Positions 37,784 through 46,004 of a stretch of DNA of 64,000 bases are shown in pieces. The notes beneath the pieces were generated by a model. It did not search any database. It saw nothing but the letters and a program-made list of their open reading frames with translations, and was not told the DNA's origin. Position numbers and translations under genes: made by a program. Source of the stretch: Paeniglutamicibacter terrestris (GTDB taxonomy: Bacteria; Actinomycetota; Actinomycetes; Actinomycetales; Micrococcaceae); the NCBI RefSeq assembly GCF_012271785.1, contig NZ_JAAWVT010000008.1:62001-126000 (forward strand), given 5' to 3'. Every line of letters starts with the position of its first letter. Position 1 is the stretch's first letter.

Positions 37784-37819
37784 ACTGGCGGTCGTCCCAT
37801 CGATGGGACGACCGCCAGT
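37784..37819. terminator. Terminator after the DJ-1/PfpI gene
   Basis: Perfect 17-bp arms with a 2-base spacer (37784-37800, 37803-37819), followed by CGTCTTTAAG. It begins 20 bases past the stop codon. The remaining bases to 38099 show no gene. Confidence 0.85.
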
Positions 37820-38099
37820 CGTCTTTAAGGATGCATTGCGATGCCGCGGATTATGGCCAACCGTGAGACTCTCACTTTCGCGGTTCAAGATTTCTCTCGA
37901 GATTTCCATCGTGGAATCCGCCTGTTGGCTCTGTTGAAGAACCGTGGATAGCCTCATCGGAGATTGTAAATAGAGGTGCAACATTCGCCTTCGCCGGCAT
38001 TCCGCTGCCCTTCCATTGACTTACACTCTGCAGCAGCACACAATGACGTGACTAGGCGATATCTGCCCGCTGAGTTTGCTCTTGAATTGGGGAATCAAT

Positions 38100-39014
38100 A
38101 TGTCGATCCAGACGGTCCAGAGACGGATCCCAATCATCATTCCCACCACCGCGCTTGTACTCCTGACTTTCGCGCTAACAGGAGCTCGGACGGTTGCCAC
38201 AGCAACGAGCAGCCCGGAGCCCAGTCCTTCACCTGGAAATTCTTCCGCACCTGCCCCCGCAAATTTTAACCTTTCCACTTTCATGCTGATTGCGTCGTTT
38301 GTGGTTATCGCGACGGCTCTGTTCTTCGCGATGAAATACCACAGGGCACTTCTAGAGTTCATGACAACGGCTTTGGCCGGTGGCACCGCTTATGCGGGGA
38401 TTTCTGGCGATGCCTATCCCGATGAAGGTGGAGCTGCAAACCAAGCGATCAGGCGAGTACAGGCCGAACCAGCTGCCGCACAGATTGTCGGTCCGGCGAT
38501 AGGCTATTCAGGCCAAGAACTGGCTTTCGTCCTCAGCACTCAACTATTCGCCGACACGCAGCCCCCAAAGAAACTGTTGGAGATTCTGTGGACGATCGAC
38601 GGAATAAAAGTCGATGGAAGCACTCAACATTTCCTCAAGCACACGTTCGAAAAAAGTGGACCTTATGTTGTTGGAGCTAGCGCGGAAAACCAGTCAATTC
38701 CACCGTTCATGATATCGATCGTTGCTTCAAAAATTGCCCCGAAAACAGCCAGCGGATTGTCACTTCCCTTTGCCATCCAAAATTGGGGCAGGATGGTCGT
38801 TTTACTCTTTGGCCTCGGCGTAGTCGGTGCGCTCATGGCGTCCAAGACCTTAAGCTCTGAGGCAGGAGCCGGGCTCTTGGGTGCAATGCTCGGCCTCGGG
38901 GCCGCGGCAGTCGGTTCGGGCGAAGCCAGTAAAGGCAATGGCGCTAACGGACAAGTCCCGATGGATGATGGAGGCGCCACTCCCATCGTTGGAAACGACC
39001 CCAAAAAGAAGTAG
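38100..39014 (+). CDS. Membrane protein of unknown function
   Basis: 304 residues, no family recognised. A signal-like helix (about residues 11-28) is followed by a Ser/Pro-rich linker (SSPEPSPSPGNSSAPAPAN), a second TM (about 61-80), and an Ala/Gly-rich stretch. A folded segment of about 85 residues then looks like a PKD-type beta sandwich (ELAFVLST, EILWTIDG, FLKHTFEKSGPYVVGASAEN). A third TM follows (about 236-255), then a Gly/Ala-rich tail ending KKK. GGGGAATC precedes the ATG. It stands alone, and composition is a little more AT-rich than in housekeeping neighbours. Confidence 0.65.
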   Translation: MSIQTVQRRIPIIIPTTALVLLTFALTGARTVATATSSPEPSPSPGNSSAPAPANFNLSTFMLIASFVVIATALFFAMKYHRALLEFMTTALAGGTAYAGISGDAYPDEGGAANQAIRRVQAEPAAAQIVGPAIGYSGQELAFVLSTQLFADTQPPKKLLEILWTIDGIKVDGSTQHFLKHTFEKSGPYVVGASAENQSIPPFMISIVASKIAPKTASGLSLPFAIQNWGRMVVLLFGLGVVGALMASKTLSSEAGAGLLGAMLGLGAAAVGSGEASKGNGANGQVPMDDGGATPIVGNDPKKK

Positions 39015-39083
39015 TAGTTCTACTCGAAACATCCGTACTTGGAATGATGACCGATAGCGAGATCGCCCATATTTTGTGCATGG

Positions 39084-39179
39084 CTGCAGGACACATCAAA
39101 GCAAGAAATCACCCTGGACACCAATGAGACATCGCAGTCAATTATGCGGCGGAATCCGCTCGAAGTAATCCAGAAATTA
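39084..39179 (+). pseudogene. N-terminal remnant of a second APC permease gene
   Basis: The frame reads LQDTSKQE and, a little further on, SQSIMRRNPLEVIQKL. The intact permease at 35310 starts MLDTSRQE and continues AQSILRRKPIDDIEEE. Differences in the DTS-QE part fall mainly at third codon positions, as expected for two coding homologues. After 39179 the frame loses all similarity. The rest of 39015-39400 holds nothing else I can support. Confidence 0.6.
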
Positions 39180-39400
39180 GACATTCATATTGCACAACAC
39201 ACGTCCTTCGGCCCAACGCCAGCACCAGTGCCCGAGTGAGTCTTTCTCTGCACGTCAGCCTGTGGCGATCATCGGTGAACGCGACTTGCCTCGAAAGCGC
39301 CGCGTCAACGATATTCCCTTCCAAGATCTGCTAATTGACCTAATTACGCATAGGTTTTGTCCCGAATAACGGTGGCACCTAAATTTTCGAAGTCCGGCTG

Positions 39401-40636
39401 CTAGGCGGCCTCGACCGGTGCCACCGGAGCAGCCGCGGTATTGACCTCCACCAGTAGTGCAGCAGAGATCGCGTCGAAGGCGCGCAGCGTGGGGAAAAGC
39501 CTGGCCGGATCCTGCGGGATCGGCCAGCTGGACAACTTCACTGCCACTACTTCGGCTGGTCGGTTGATGTAGACCATCTGTCCGTGGATCCCTAGACACA
39601 GCACCACGTCGTCACCGGGGTATGGGAACCACATCTGGTTGCGGTACATCCCGCCGGGCATGAGGTTATCGACGGGGCTGTCTTCAAAGGCATCGCGAGA
39701 ATCCGGTGCCCCGGCCAGGGTCTGGGTGATCCATTCGCTTGAGAGCACCTGCTCTCCGCTAGGAGAGCTGCCCCCGTTCAGGACGAGAGAACCGAAGCGG
39801 GCCATGTCACGCATCGTGGCGTTGATTCCGCCATCAAAGATTCCGGTGCCGAGCTGGTCGATTCCCATGGTGGCGTTTGATTCGGCGCCGAGCTTGCCCC
39901 ACACCAGCTCTGACATCAGCGTGGCCATCGGGCTCTTGGCAGCAGCCTCGCAGACCCAGCCGAGCATGTCGGTCTCGCAGGAGCGGTATTCAAAGACCCC
40001 GCCGTGGGCCGTCTTGCGCAGCAAGGTGCGCAAGAACGGATACATGCCGGTGGGACCTGGGGCCTTGAAGGCAGACCAACCGATGGCTTGCTCCATCATG
40101 CGGATTCCGGCAGTTGGGTCCAGGTAGTTCTCCGAGAAATCGATGCCCGAACGCATGTCCAGCAGCTGGCGCACCGTGGCCCCGGCATAACCCGCCTGGG
40201 CCAGCTCAGGAAGGTAATCGGTTAATTGTGCATCGGCATCAAGTACCCCCGAGTCGCACAAGGCGCCGGCAACCGCGCCGATGAGCGACTTACTCATGGA
40301 CATCAGTAGGTGCGGGCTTGCTGCCGTCATCTCTCCGAAGTACTGCTCGGTGAGCACCGCCCCGCGGTGCATCAGCATCCATCCGTCGGTCTCCGTGGTG
40401 GCCATGACCGAGCCGACACTCACTGGTGCTCCCCCGGGGAGACTCGGGAGGATCATCACCGAGTCCAGGTCGCGGTGTGCCTCAGGAAGTTGTGCCACTG
40501 GCGCTTCTCCGCGGGAAATAACTGCCGTGGGCAGGAAGTCGGCCATGTGTTGGAAGGACCAGCGCAGGTTCTCGGGCAACTTCCAATTGTTCGCGTCTAC
40601 CCCGGCGGGGACGTGGTCCAGATTTGTGCCGTCCAT
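39401..40636 (-). CDS. Beta-lactamase-fold serine hydrolase (class C/esterase family)
   Basis: 411 residues. The SxxK motif is Ser113-Met-Ser-Lys116 in LLMSMSKSLIGAV. The second motif is probably in VFEYRSCETDML (YxS in place of YxN), with GVQ/HGQ-like residues near the C-terminus (CLGIHGQMVYINR). Members include 6-aminohexanoate-dimer hydrolases, esterases and D-aminopeptidases; the SCETDMLGW and MRDMARFGSLVLNGG blocks resemble the 6-aminohexanoate-dimer-hydrolase group. No signal peptide, so cytoplasmic. The ATG at 40636 with AAGGAA seven bases before it is preferred to an upstream in-frame Met. Natural substrate unknown. Confidence 0.88.
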   Translation of the reverse strand: MDGTNLDHVPAGVDANNWKLPENLRWSFQHMADFLPTAVISRGEAPVAQLPEAHRDLDSVMILPSLPGGAPVSVGSVMATTETDGWMLMHRGAVLTEQYFGEMTAASPHLLMSMSKSLIGAVAGALCDSGVLDADAQLTDYLPELAQAGYAGATVRQLLDMRSGIDFSENYLDPTAGIRMMEQAIGWSAFKAPGPTGMYPFLRTLLRKTAHGGVFEYRSCETDMLGWVCEAAAKSPMATLMSELVWGKLGAESNATMGIDQLGTGIFDGGINATMRDMARFGSLVLNGGSSPSGEQVLSSEWITQTLAGAPDSRDAFEDSPVDNLMPGGMYRNQMWFPYPGDDVVLCLGIHGQMVYINRPAEVVAVKLSSWPIPQDPARLFPTLRAFDAISAALLVEVNTAAAPVAPVEAA

Positions 40637-40980
40637 TGTGCGTTCCTTATTCGTTGCTGCCCCATTGAATATAGGGACATTACCATTGGGTAACCTCGGG
40701 AACCAGTTCATTTGCTCGCGGCTCCGTACTTGGATAAATATGACGTATGAGCGCCGACTCCCCCATTGGAAATCTCCTGCGGTCAGCCAAGGAACGAGCG
40801 AGGTACCCGCGCGAACGAAAATGTAGCTATTCTGCCCCTTCACCGCCGTTAATCAACTCGTCTGCAAGACTATCGACCTGCTTTTATAGACCAATCTTCG
40901 ATTGGAGCCATACCGAACGTACTGACATGATAAATATCAAATGCAACTGAAGATATTATGTTGCTTCGAATCTAGACTGA
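40637..40980. other. Non-coding, AT-rich stretch
   Basis: Upstream region of the beta-lactamase-fold gene. It is AT-rich, particularly 40820-40980, and no gene or clear repeat was found. Confidence 0.4.
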
Positions 40981-41317
40981 GTCACGGAAACTACAATCAC
41001 TCGCCCACGCGTTACCGTTGTTGCACTCCTCGCCGTTGAATCGGCACTAGCTTTGCTGGCCGTGCTGGCGCACTACGCCTTCACGGCAGAGTACGGAGAC
41101 GTTACCGGCACTGCCCTTTAGGGTTTGGTTTGGGGTCCGACGGCGGGGTTGTCCGGAATGGCCCTTATTCCCGTTCTGATTGTTGGGCTCATCGCCTTAA
41201 TAGTCGCCCGAGCGCCATGGACGCGATTGTTGGCCATCACCATCCCTTTCATCATGTGTTGTTCGGGGTGTTCGCCGTCACTTCGCTGGCACAACGGCAG
41301 AAGATTGATCGTTAGTT
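40981..41317 (+). pseudogene. Decayed small membrane protein gene
   Basis: One frame gives TRPRVTVVALLAVESALALL and, after an in-frame TAG at 41119-41121, continues VWGPTAGLSGMALIPVLIVG and a further helix to about 41256. The ending (FGVFAVTSLAQRQKIDR) lies in the next frame. The expected start codon before TETTITRPR is missing and is preceded by TGA. One lost start, one stop and one frameshift make it a clear wreck of a two- or three-helix membrane protein of unknown role. Confidence 0.65.
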
Positions 41318-41681
41318 GGATTCGACCCCGCAATGCATGGGCCTCGACTCCAGCGATCCAGAGACGGCCGAGACTGCGGCCGCCGAGCAGGAATCCCAAC
41401 GGATTTTTGATTCCATCGAGCGCATCGGGTTCTTCAGTGCCGGCGGGGAAAGTGGCGTGGGTGGCTGCGACCGCCAGGTTGTCTTCACAGAAGACATTGA
41501 TGCGCTGGAGCACTATCGCTCAACGCTGACAATGGCAGGCTGGGACGTCATCGAGGACAATGAATCCCGCCTCCGGGCAGAGCGTAACGGCCTAGCCTTT
41601 GAGGTCCTTCTCTGTTCCGAAGGAGGCGTCGTCTGGGCCGGAAAAGCCACTGACAGTTTCGGCACGACGTGCAATTCTTAA
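41316..41681 (+). CDS. Small soluble protein of unknown function
   Basis: 121 residues from a TTG start; an ATG lies seven codons in. The body has DSIERIGFFSAGGESGVGG, DRQVVFTEDIDALEHYRSTL and GWDVIEDNESRLRAERNGLA, a compact alpha/beta pattern seen in conserved hypothetical proteins of Arthrobacter-like bacteria as far as I recall. Neither start has a good ribosome site. Because it follows a dead membrane gene directly, it may have lost its original translation signals. Confidence 0.6.
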   Translation: MDSTPQCMGLDSSDPETAETAAAEQESQRIFDSIERIGFFSAGGESGVGGCDRQVVFTEDIDALEHYRSTLTMAGWDVIEDNESRLRAERNGLAFEVLLCSEGGVVWAGKATDSFGTTCNS

Positions 41682-41938
41682 CGTCCGATGTGGCAGATCA
41701 ACAGGCCAAGGGCATGTGCGGTTGGAGTAATTCCAGCCGCACAGGCCACTGAGGCTTCGGGCCAGTCATTTCGACACCCATGTACCGTGATGACGGATCT
41801 GCTCCTACGAACCAGACAACGCACTGCCACTTTGCAAAGTAGGTCTGGTGGCCCTACTGAAAGAGTGAATGGTCAGATGATCCGAAAGCCTGTCAGATTA
41901 TTAACGCGATCATGCTCCCCGCAAACACTTCCTCGTTA

Positions 41939-42676
41939 TCAGCCCTGTGTCACGTTCAAGGAGTACTCGATGAACCCAGTGTCCTCCACCGAGACGAACC
42001 CCAAGTTCGGCGCTTCGACGCCAAAATCTTCCCAGGTCATAGGAATCTGACCCACCAGTTGCGCTGATCCGTCGCTGAACGCACCCTGCACCGTGGACGT
42101 CACTGACACAGTCTGACCGTTGAGGGTTAGATCCCCGGTAATCTCGAATTCCTTGGTGTCGCCGTCGAGTGTCGCGGATACATCGACGGGCTTAGTGAGC
42201 GCGAAGGTCGCTTCGGGGAACTGCGATGTATCGATGGCAGAGGTGCGGAAGTATGAATCTCGGCGGTCTGAGTCCGTGGTGATGGTGTCAACCTGCAGCT
42301 TCAGATCCGCGGCCGTGAGCTTCTCATCCTTGACGGTCAAGGAACCGCTGACGTCCTCGGTACGCCCGGTAACCGTCACGTCAGCACCGTTGAGAACTTC
42401 ATCCAGTCGGTATCCCGCATAGGATCCGGAACCGACACTCCAGGTCCCGTTGCGATCTGTGGCGGCAATGGTTCCGCTGGCGGCGCCGGACGTGCTCGAT
42501 GCTCCGGCATTTGTCGGCGCAGACAACGTCGGCACCGCTTCCGCTTCTGCTGACACGTTAGCGGCGTAGATGCGGCTACCAACAAATACACCAGCGATGA
42601 TCACGATCGCAGCAATAGCAATGATCCATAGCCGGCGTTTGTTCTTGGGGCGGGTTGGTGCTGACTTCTCGGTCAT
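41939..42676 (-). CDS. YceI-family protein, membrane anchored
   Basis: 245 residues. A basic N-terminus (RPKNKRR) and a single TM helix (about 17-38) are followed by a Ser/Ala/Thr-rich linker and an extracytoplasmic YceI lipocalin-like domain: GSYAGYRLDEVL, LQVDTITTDSDRRDSYFRTS, FPEATFALT and LTLNGQTVSV. YceI barrels bind isoprenoid-like or other lipophilic molecules. The start at 42676 has GGGAG before it. Bases 41682-41938 downstream contain no supportable gene. Confidence 0.92.
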   Translation of the reverse strand: MTEKSAPTRPKNKRRLWIIAIAAIVIIAGVFVGSRIYAANVSAEAEAVPTLSAPTNAGASSTSGAASGTIAATDRNGTWSVGSGSYAGYRLDEVLNGADVTVTGRTEDVSGSLTVKDEKLTAADLKLQVDTITTDSDRRDSYFRTSAIDTSQFPEATFALTKPVDVSATLDGDTKEFEITGDLTLNGQTVSVTSTVQGAFSDGSAQLVGQIPMTWEDFGVEAPNLGFVSVEDTGFIEYSLNVTQG

Positions 42677-43221
42677 GGGGTCTCCCGATCGATAGCGTCG
42701 CACTCCGGCGACCTTTTACTTGACCCTTAAATTATTGCATCAGAAGCTTGGTCCTGGACAGGATTCTGCTGGTCTCTGAAGAGTTCACCAGAGATACACA
42801 GCTTCTCAACAGCGAACTATTCGCCGTGGCAACAGGCCGGATCTTTGCGGCTATTGGAGTGTTGGTGCTGCACAAGGTACTCGAGCCGCGGACCGAAATA
42901 GTGCACCGCCAATCCCAGCTATCCTCCGCACGGACCGCCCTCGAATGGGACGGACACGGTACGAGGGCCGACACAGCGTCCACTCTCACCGCCAACGGGA
43001 TCCGAAACGCATGTTGGAGCGACTTTCGGGATTCTGCCAGAGGTCACAAGCGGTCAGAAGAATACCGGCGACCCACCTTGAAGCCGTTTTGAAAAAGAAT
43101 TTGAATCCGTCAGGCAATCAATGGTCGACATCTTTCAAAATGTCACAGGACCTGCGTATTATGTAAATTTCGTGCATAAAATTTCGGGTATGAAACTCGC
43201 ATTTCCAGGGGGAAAAGAAGA
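42677..43221. other. Stretch without a confident gene; possible regulator remnant
   Basis: A plus-strand frame from 42748 begins LDRILLVSEEFTRDTQ and passes through VLVLHKVLEP, faintly like the start and third helix of MarR-type regulators. It has no ribosome site and soon loses resemblance. The last 150 bases are AT-rich and precede a secreted-protein gene. Confidence 0.25.
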
Positions 43222-43956
43222 ATGATCAAATCACTACTGCGCCGGAGCGCCGGTCTCGGCGTCGCCATCACGTTGGCCGCAGGGCTACTTGTCACGGCAG
43301 CACCCGCCCAGGCCAGCGAACGTCCCATCGATATCACCGGCTACAAGGTTTCGAACATCACGGTTTCGGACTCCAACTGCCGAAATCTCACGATCACTGC
43401 GTCCACCAAGGTCAAGAAGGATTTCATTGATTCCTTCGGATCCATCGACATCACCCGAAAGGGTGGGCTCGTTGATTACCTAAGTTTTGAGGGGCGCAAG
43501 ATCACAGATCGTGCGATGATTTGCCCGTCGTTCAATGGACTGGGCGCCTACAAGGTAGGACCGGCCGACATCTTCGCTGAGTACGAATACTACGATTCCT
43601 ACTTCAAGGAGTACTCGAGCGATTACAGCGACTACACGGACAACACCAGCAAGACCTTCTACGTCCGCGGCAAGGCCAAGAGCGCATTGACCGCCAAGCG
43701 CTCGGGATCCAAGGTCACGCTGACGGCCAAGGCTCAGGTCTACTCGCCGGAAAAGTTCCGCTACGCGCAGTACAACGCCAAGGGCGCAAAGCTGCAGGTT
43801 AAGTCCGGATCGTCATGGAAGACGATCAAGACGGTCAACTTGGCTAAGGGCAAGGCCACCGTCACCATCAAGCAGTCAAAGAAGAAGTCCTACCGACTTC
43901 AGGTACCGACCGCTACATGGGCGGCATCAACAACCTCGAAGAGTGTCTCCAAGTAA
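43222..43956 (+). CDS. Secreted protein of unknown function
   Basis: 244 residues. A classical signal peptide (KSLLRRSAGLGVAITLAAGL, cleavage after AQA near residue 32) leads to a Lys/Tyr/Ser-rich mature protein. It has two Cys (SNCRNL and MICPSF), a Tyr/Asp-dense segment near residues 118-145 (EYEYYDSYFKEYSSDYSDY), and a C-terminal beta domain (VTLTAKAQVYSP, KSGSSWKTIKTVNL) resembling domains found in many actinobacterial surface proteins. GGGGGAAAAGAAG precedes the ATG. No family name can be given. A strong terminator follows. Confidence 0.8.
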   Translation: MIKSLLRRSAGLGVAITLAAGLLVTAAPAQASERPIDITGYKVSNITVSDSNCRNLTITASTKVKKDFIDSFGSIDITRKGGLVDYLSFEGRKITDRAMICPSFNGLGAYKVGPADIFAEYEYYDSYFKEYSSDYSDYTDNTSKTFYVRGKAKSALTAKRSGSKVTLTAKAQVYSPEKFRYAQYNAKGAKLQVKSGSSWKTIKTVNLAKGKATVTIKQSKKKSYRLQVPTATWAASTTSKSVSK

Positions 43957-43966
43957 TTGAAGTGAA

Positions 43967-44000
43967 AGACGGCCCGGAAACTCACGTTTCCGGGCCGTCT
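43967..44000. terminator. Terminator after the secreted protein gene
   Basis: Perfect 15-bp arms (43967-43981, 43986-44000) around a TCAC loop, 10 bases past the stop. The 200 bases up to the next gene show nothing else supportable. Confidence 0.85.
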
Positions 44001-44204
44001 GCATACGTAGAGGCGGTTTATTCTCAACAACGTCGTCAGTATCGTGCGAGGCTTTGGGGCGCTGGAACGGCTGACGGTAGTGATCGCCCGGGGGCATCAG
44101 TTCGTAGCCGGTGCGGGGATCCTGACCGCGTATCTTTTGGTGCTCCGAAGGGGGTCATACACTTGGGACAAGCCGCCGTTTAGAAGGCTCGGGATGGGAA
44201 CAAC

Positions 44205-44978
44205 ATGACCACGTTTCACGAACTGCACCACGCTGATACTCCCCTGCTTCTACCCAATGCATGGGATGTCGGTTCGGCTCTGGCCTTTGCACATGCGGGA
44301 TTCCCCGCCGTTGGCACGACCAGCTTTGGTTTCGCGGCTAGCGCTGGTTATCCCGATGGCTACCGTTCGAGCAAACAGGCAACTGCCGCGCTGGTGACGC
44401 AACTGGTCCAGCTGCCCATCCACGTGACGGTGGATATTGAAGACGGCTACAGTGACGACCCAGTAGAGGTCGCCGAATTCGTGGCCACATTGGCGGATCT
44501 AGGTGTTGCCGGCATCAATCTCGAAGACAGTAGATCCGGGCATCTTGTCGATCCAGCCGCAGTCGCTTCCAAGATCGCCGCGATCAAGCACCGCTCCCCC
44601 GACGTCTTCGTCAATGCCCGGGTGGACAATTTCTGGTTTGCCGAGGATTCCTCCGTGGACGCCGTGCTGCGTCGCGCTCACACCTACGCCGATTCCGGAG
44701 CCGACGGGATCTTTGTCCCGGGAATAACTGTCCAAGACATTCCGAGCATCACCGCCGGGATCATACTGCCGGTGAATGTGTTGGCACATCCCACGATGAC
44801 CGTGGCCGAGTTGGGGAAGCTGGGAGTCAGGCGCGTGAGTTCCGGTTCCCTGCCCTACCGTGCAGCGGTAGACGCCGCCGTGGGCATAACCAACGCCTTA
44901 CGCGGCAACAAACCGCTCCCGGCAGCAACGCCGTACTGGGAGATGCAATCCCACCTCATGACGTTCCGCCAAGGCTGA
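44205..44978 (+). CDS. PEP mutase / isocitrate lyase superfamily enzyme
   Basis: 257 residues with the TIM-barrel of the superfamily: LLPNAWDVGSALAFAHAGFP, VTVDIEDGYSDDPVEV (metal-binding Asp/Glu), GVAGINLEDS and VFVNARVDNFW. The catalytic-loop Lys-Lys-Cys-Gly motif of isocitrate and methylisocitrate lyases is absent; the corresponding segment is short and Ser/Gly-rich (SAGYPDGYRSS). It thus belongs with the oxaloacetate hydrolase/phosphonomutase-like group of unknown substrate. The ATG has a weak AGGCTCGGGA region upstream. No phosphonate genes are adjacent. Confidence 0.88.
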   Translation: MTTFHELHHADTPLLLPNAWDVGSALAFAHAGFPAVGTTSFGFAASAGYPDGYRSSKQATAALVTQLVQLPIHVTVDIEDGYSDDPVEVAEFVATLADLGVAGINLEDSRSGHLVDPAAVASKIAAIKHRSPDVFVNARVDNFWFAEDSSVDAVLRRAHTYADSGADGIFVPGITVQDIPSITAGIILPVNVLAHPTMTVAELGKLGVRRVSSGSLPYRAAVDAAVGITNALRGNKPLPAATPYWEMQSHLMTFRQG

Positions 44979-45014
44979 TCGTACTGACAACCCGGGGGTT
45001 AGGTGTGGATATAA

Positions 45015-45051
45015 AAATTCCCCGGTTCCTTTGACAGGAACCGGGGAATTT
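45015..45051. terminator. Bidirectional terminator, rpsO and PEP-mutase-like gene
   Basis: Perfect 16-bp arms around TTGAC. On the minus strand the stem runs into TTTTTAT, a good U-tract for rpsO. It lies between two converging genes. Confidence 0.92.
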
Positions 45052-45073
45052 CAATCAAACCTAGTGCTAAAGA

Positions 45074-45343
45074 CTAGCGGCGCAGGCCGAGACGCTCGAT
45101 GAGCGCACGGTAGCGTGCAATGTCGGTGCCCTTGAGGTATGCAAGCATACGACGACGACGGCCAACCAGGGCCATCAGGCCGCGGCGGGTGTGGTGATCA
45201 TGCTTGTGCATCTTCAGGTGCTCGGTCAGGTCGAGGATACGACGTGACATAACGGCAACCTGAACCTCCGGTGAACCGGTATCGCCTTCGCTGGTTGCGT
45301 AGGCCTTCATGATTTCCTGCTTGATAGCGGCGTCTAATGCCAC
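45074..45343 (-). CDS. rpsO: 30S ribosomal protein S15
   Basis: 89 residues, exact family length. It binds 16S rRNA helices and nucleates the platform of the small subunit. Conserved [18 protein letters not shown] and [14 protein letters not shown] regions are seen. It is the last member of the rimP-nusA-infB-rbfA-truB-ribF-rpsO series on this strand but is separated from ribF by other genes, and it has its own terminator. The 45344-45662 upstream stretch has no gene; a TAGACT at 45438-45433 (minus) is a possible -10 element with a leader of about 85 bases, where S15 often regulates itself. Confidence 0.98.
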   Translation of the reverse strand: MALDAAIKQEIMKAYATSEGDTGSPEVQVAVMSRRILDLTEHLKMHKHDHHTRRGLMALVGRRRRMLAYLKGTDIARYRALIERLGLRR

Positions 45344-45662
45344 AATAACTCCTAGAGTTGTACCGCGTTTCCTTACACCGTTACCGGCAGGTGCACTCGC
45401 AACCGCGGACTGCAGCGGGCACCGTCGTCAAGTCTAGCAAATATATAAGCCCTCATGACACCCTTCGAGATGCGCACCACTTGAAGTGCAGCGGACTATA
45501 AACGCGTGCCGCCACCAATTCACTTCGCCAAAAGGGACGCCGGCAAGAATGCGGAGCCTTTTTCAGCGGTCAAAATGACTTCCGCGTTCATCCGGAACAA
45601 GGGTGATTCAATCCGCTGTACGAAGTTGTCTATGGTCCCTGGGAGATGCTGGGGCTACTGCT

Positions 45663-45872
45663 CTACTCGACATCAGCGGCATTGGGAGTGCGAAGCTTTA
45701 GACTCCGGAGGATAACCACGATGGCCGTAAGCGCTACGAAGGCTGTACCCGATACCACGGTGAGCAACTCCTCGTTTGGCTGATGCGCATCAAACAACGG
45801 CGGCAGTGAGAGGATGAGCACCACTCCCGCCAGAGCCATTAACACGAATGCGGTTAACAGCGTTTTACTCAT
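45663..45872 (-). CDS. Small two-helix membrane protein
   Basis: 69 residues: helix about 5-25, a short outer loop (DAHQPNEE), helix about 38-58, basic then acidic tail. CTAGGAG lies five bases before the ATG, an excellent ribosome site, which supports reality despite the size. No family recognised. It lies downstream of the methyltransferase, same strand, with 132 bases between. Confidence 0.65.
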   Translation of the reverse strand: MSKTLLTAFVLMALAGVVLILSLPPLFDAHQPNEELLTVVSGTAFVALTAIVVILRSLKLRTPNAADVE

Positions 45873-46004
45873 GTCGACTCCTAGGACTCGCCGTGCTTCA
45901 GTGCTGCCTCTTCTGGCACCGACAGTAGCATGAACTGCAGATCAGTCGCTGAATAACACAGCTCCGATGATGCCCGTCGCCACGGCCAGAATTTCATGGG
46001 GCAA

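Noticed and set aside
38100-43956. Prophage or integrative element covering the accessory region
   Set aside because: No integrase, phage structural gene, transposase or direct-repeat ends were seen; the region is a mix of unrelated single genes and remnants.
44205-44978. Isocitrate lyase or methylisocitrate lyase
   Set aside because: The KKCGH catalytic-loop motif is absent and the protein is too short; only superfamily membership is supported.
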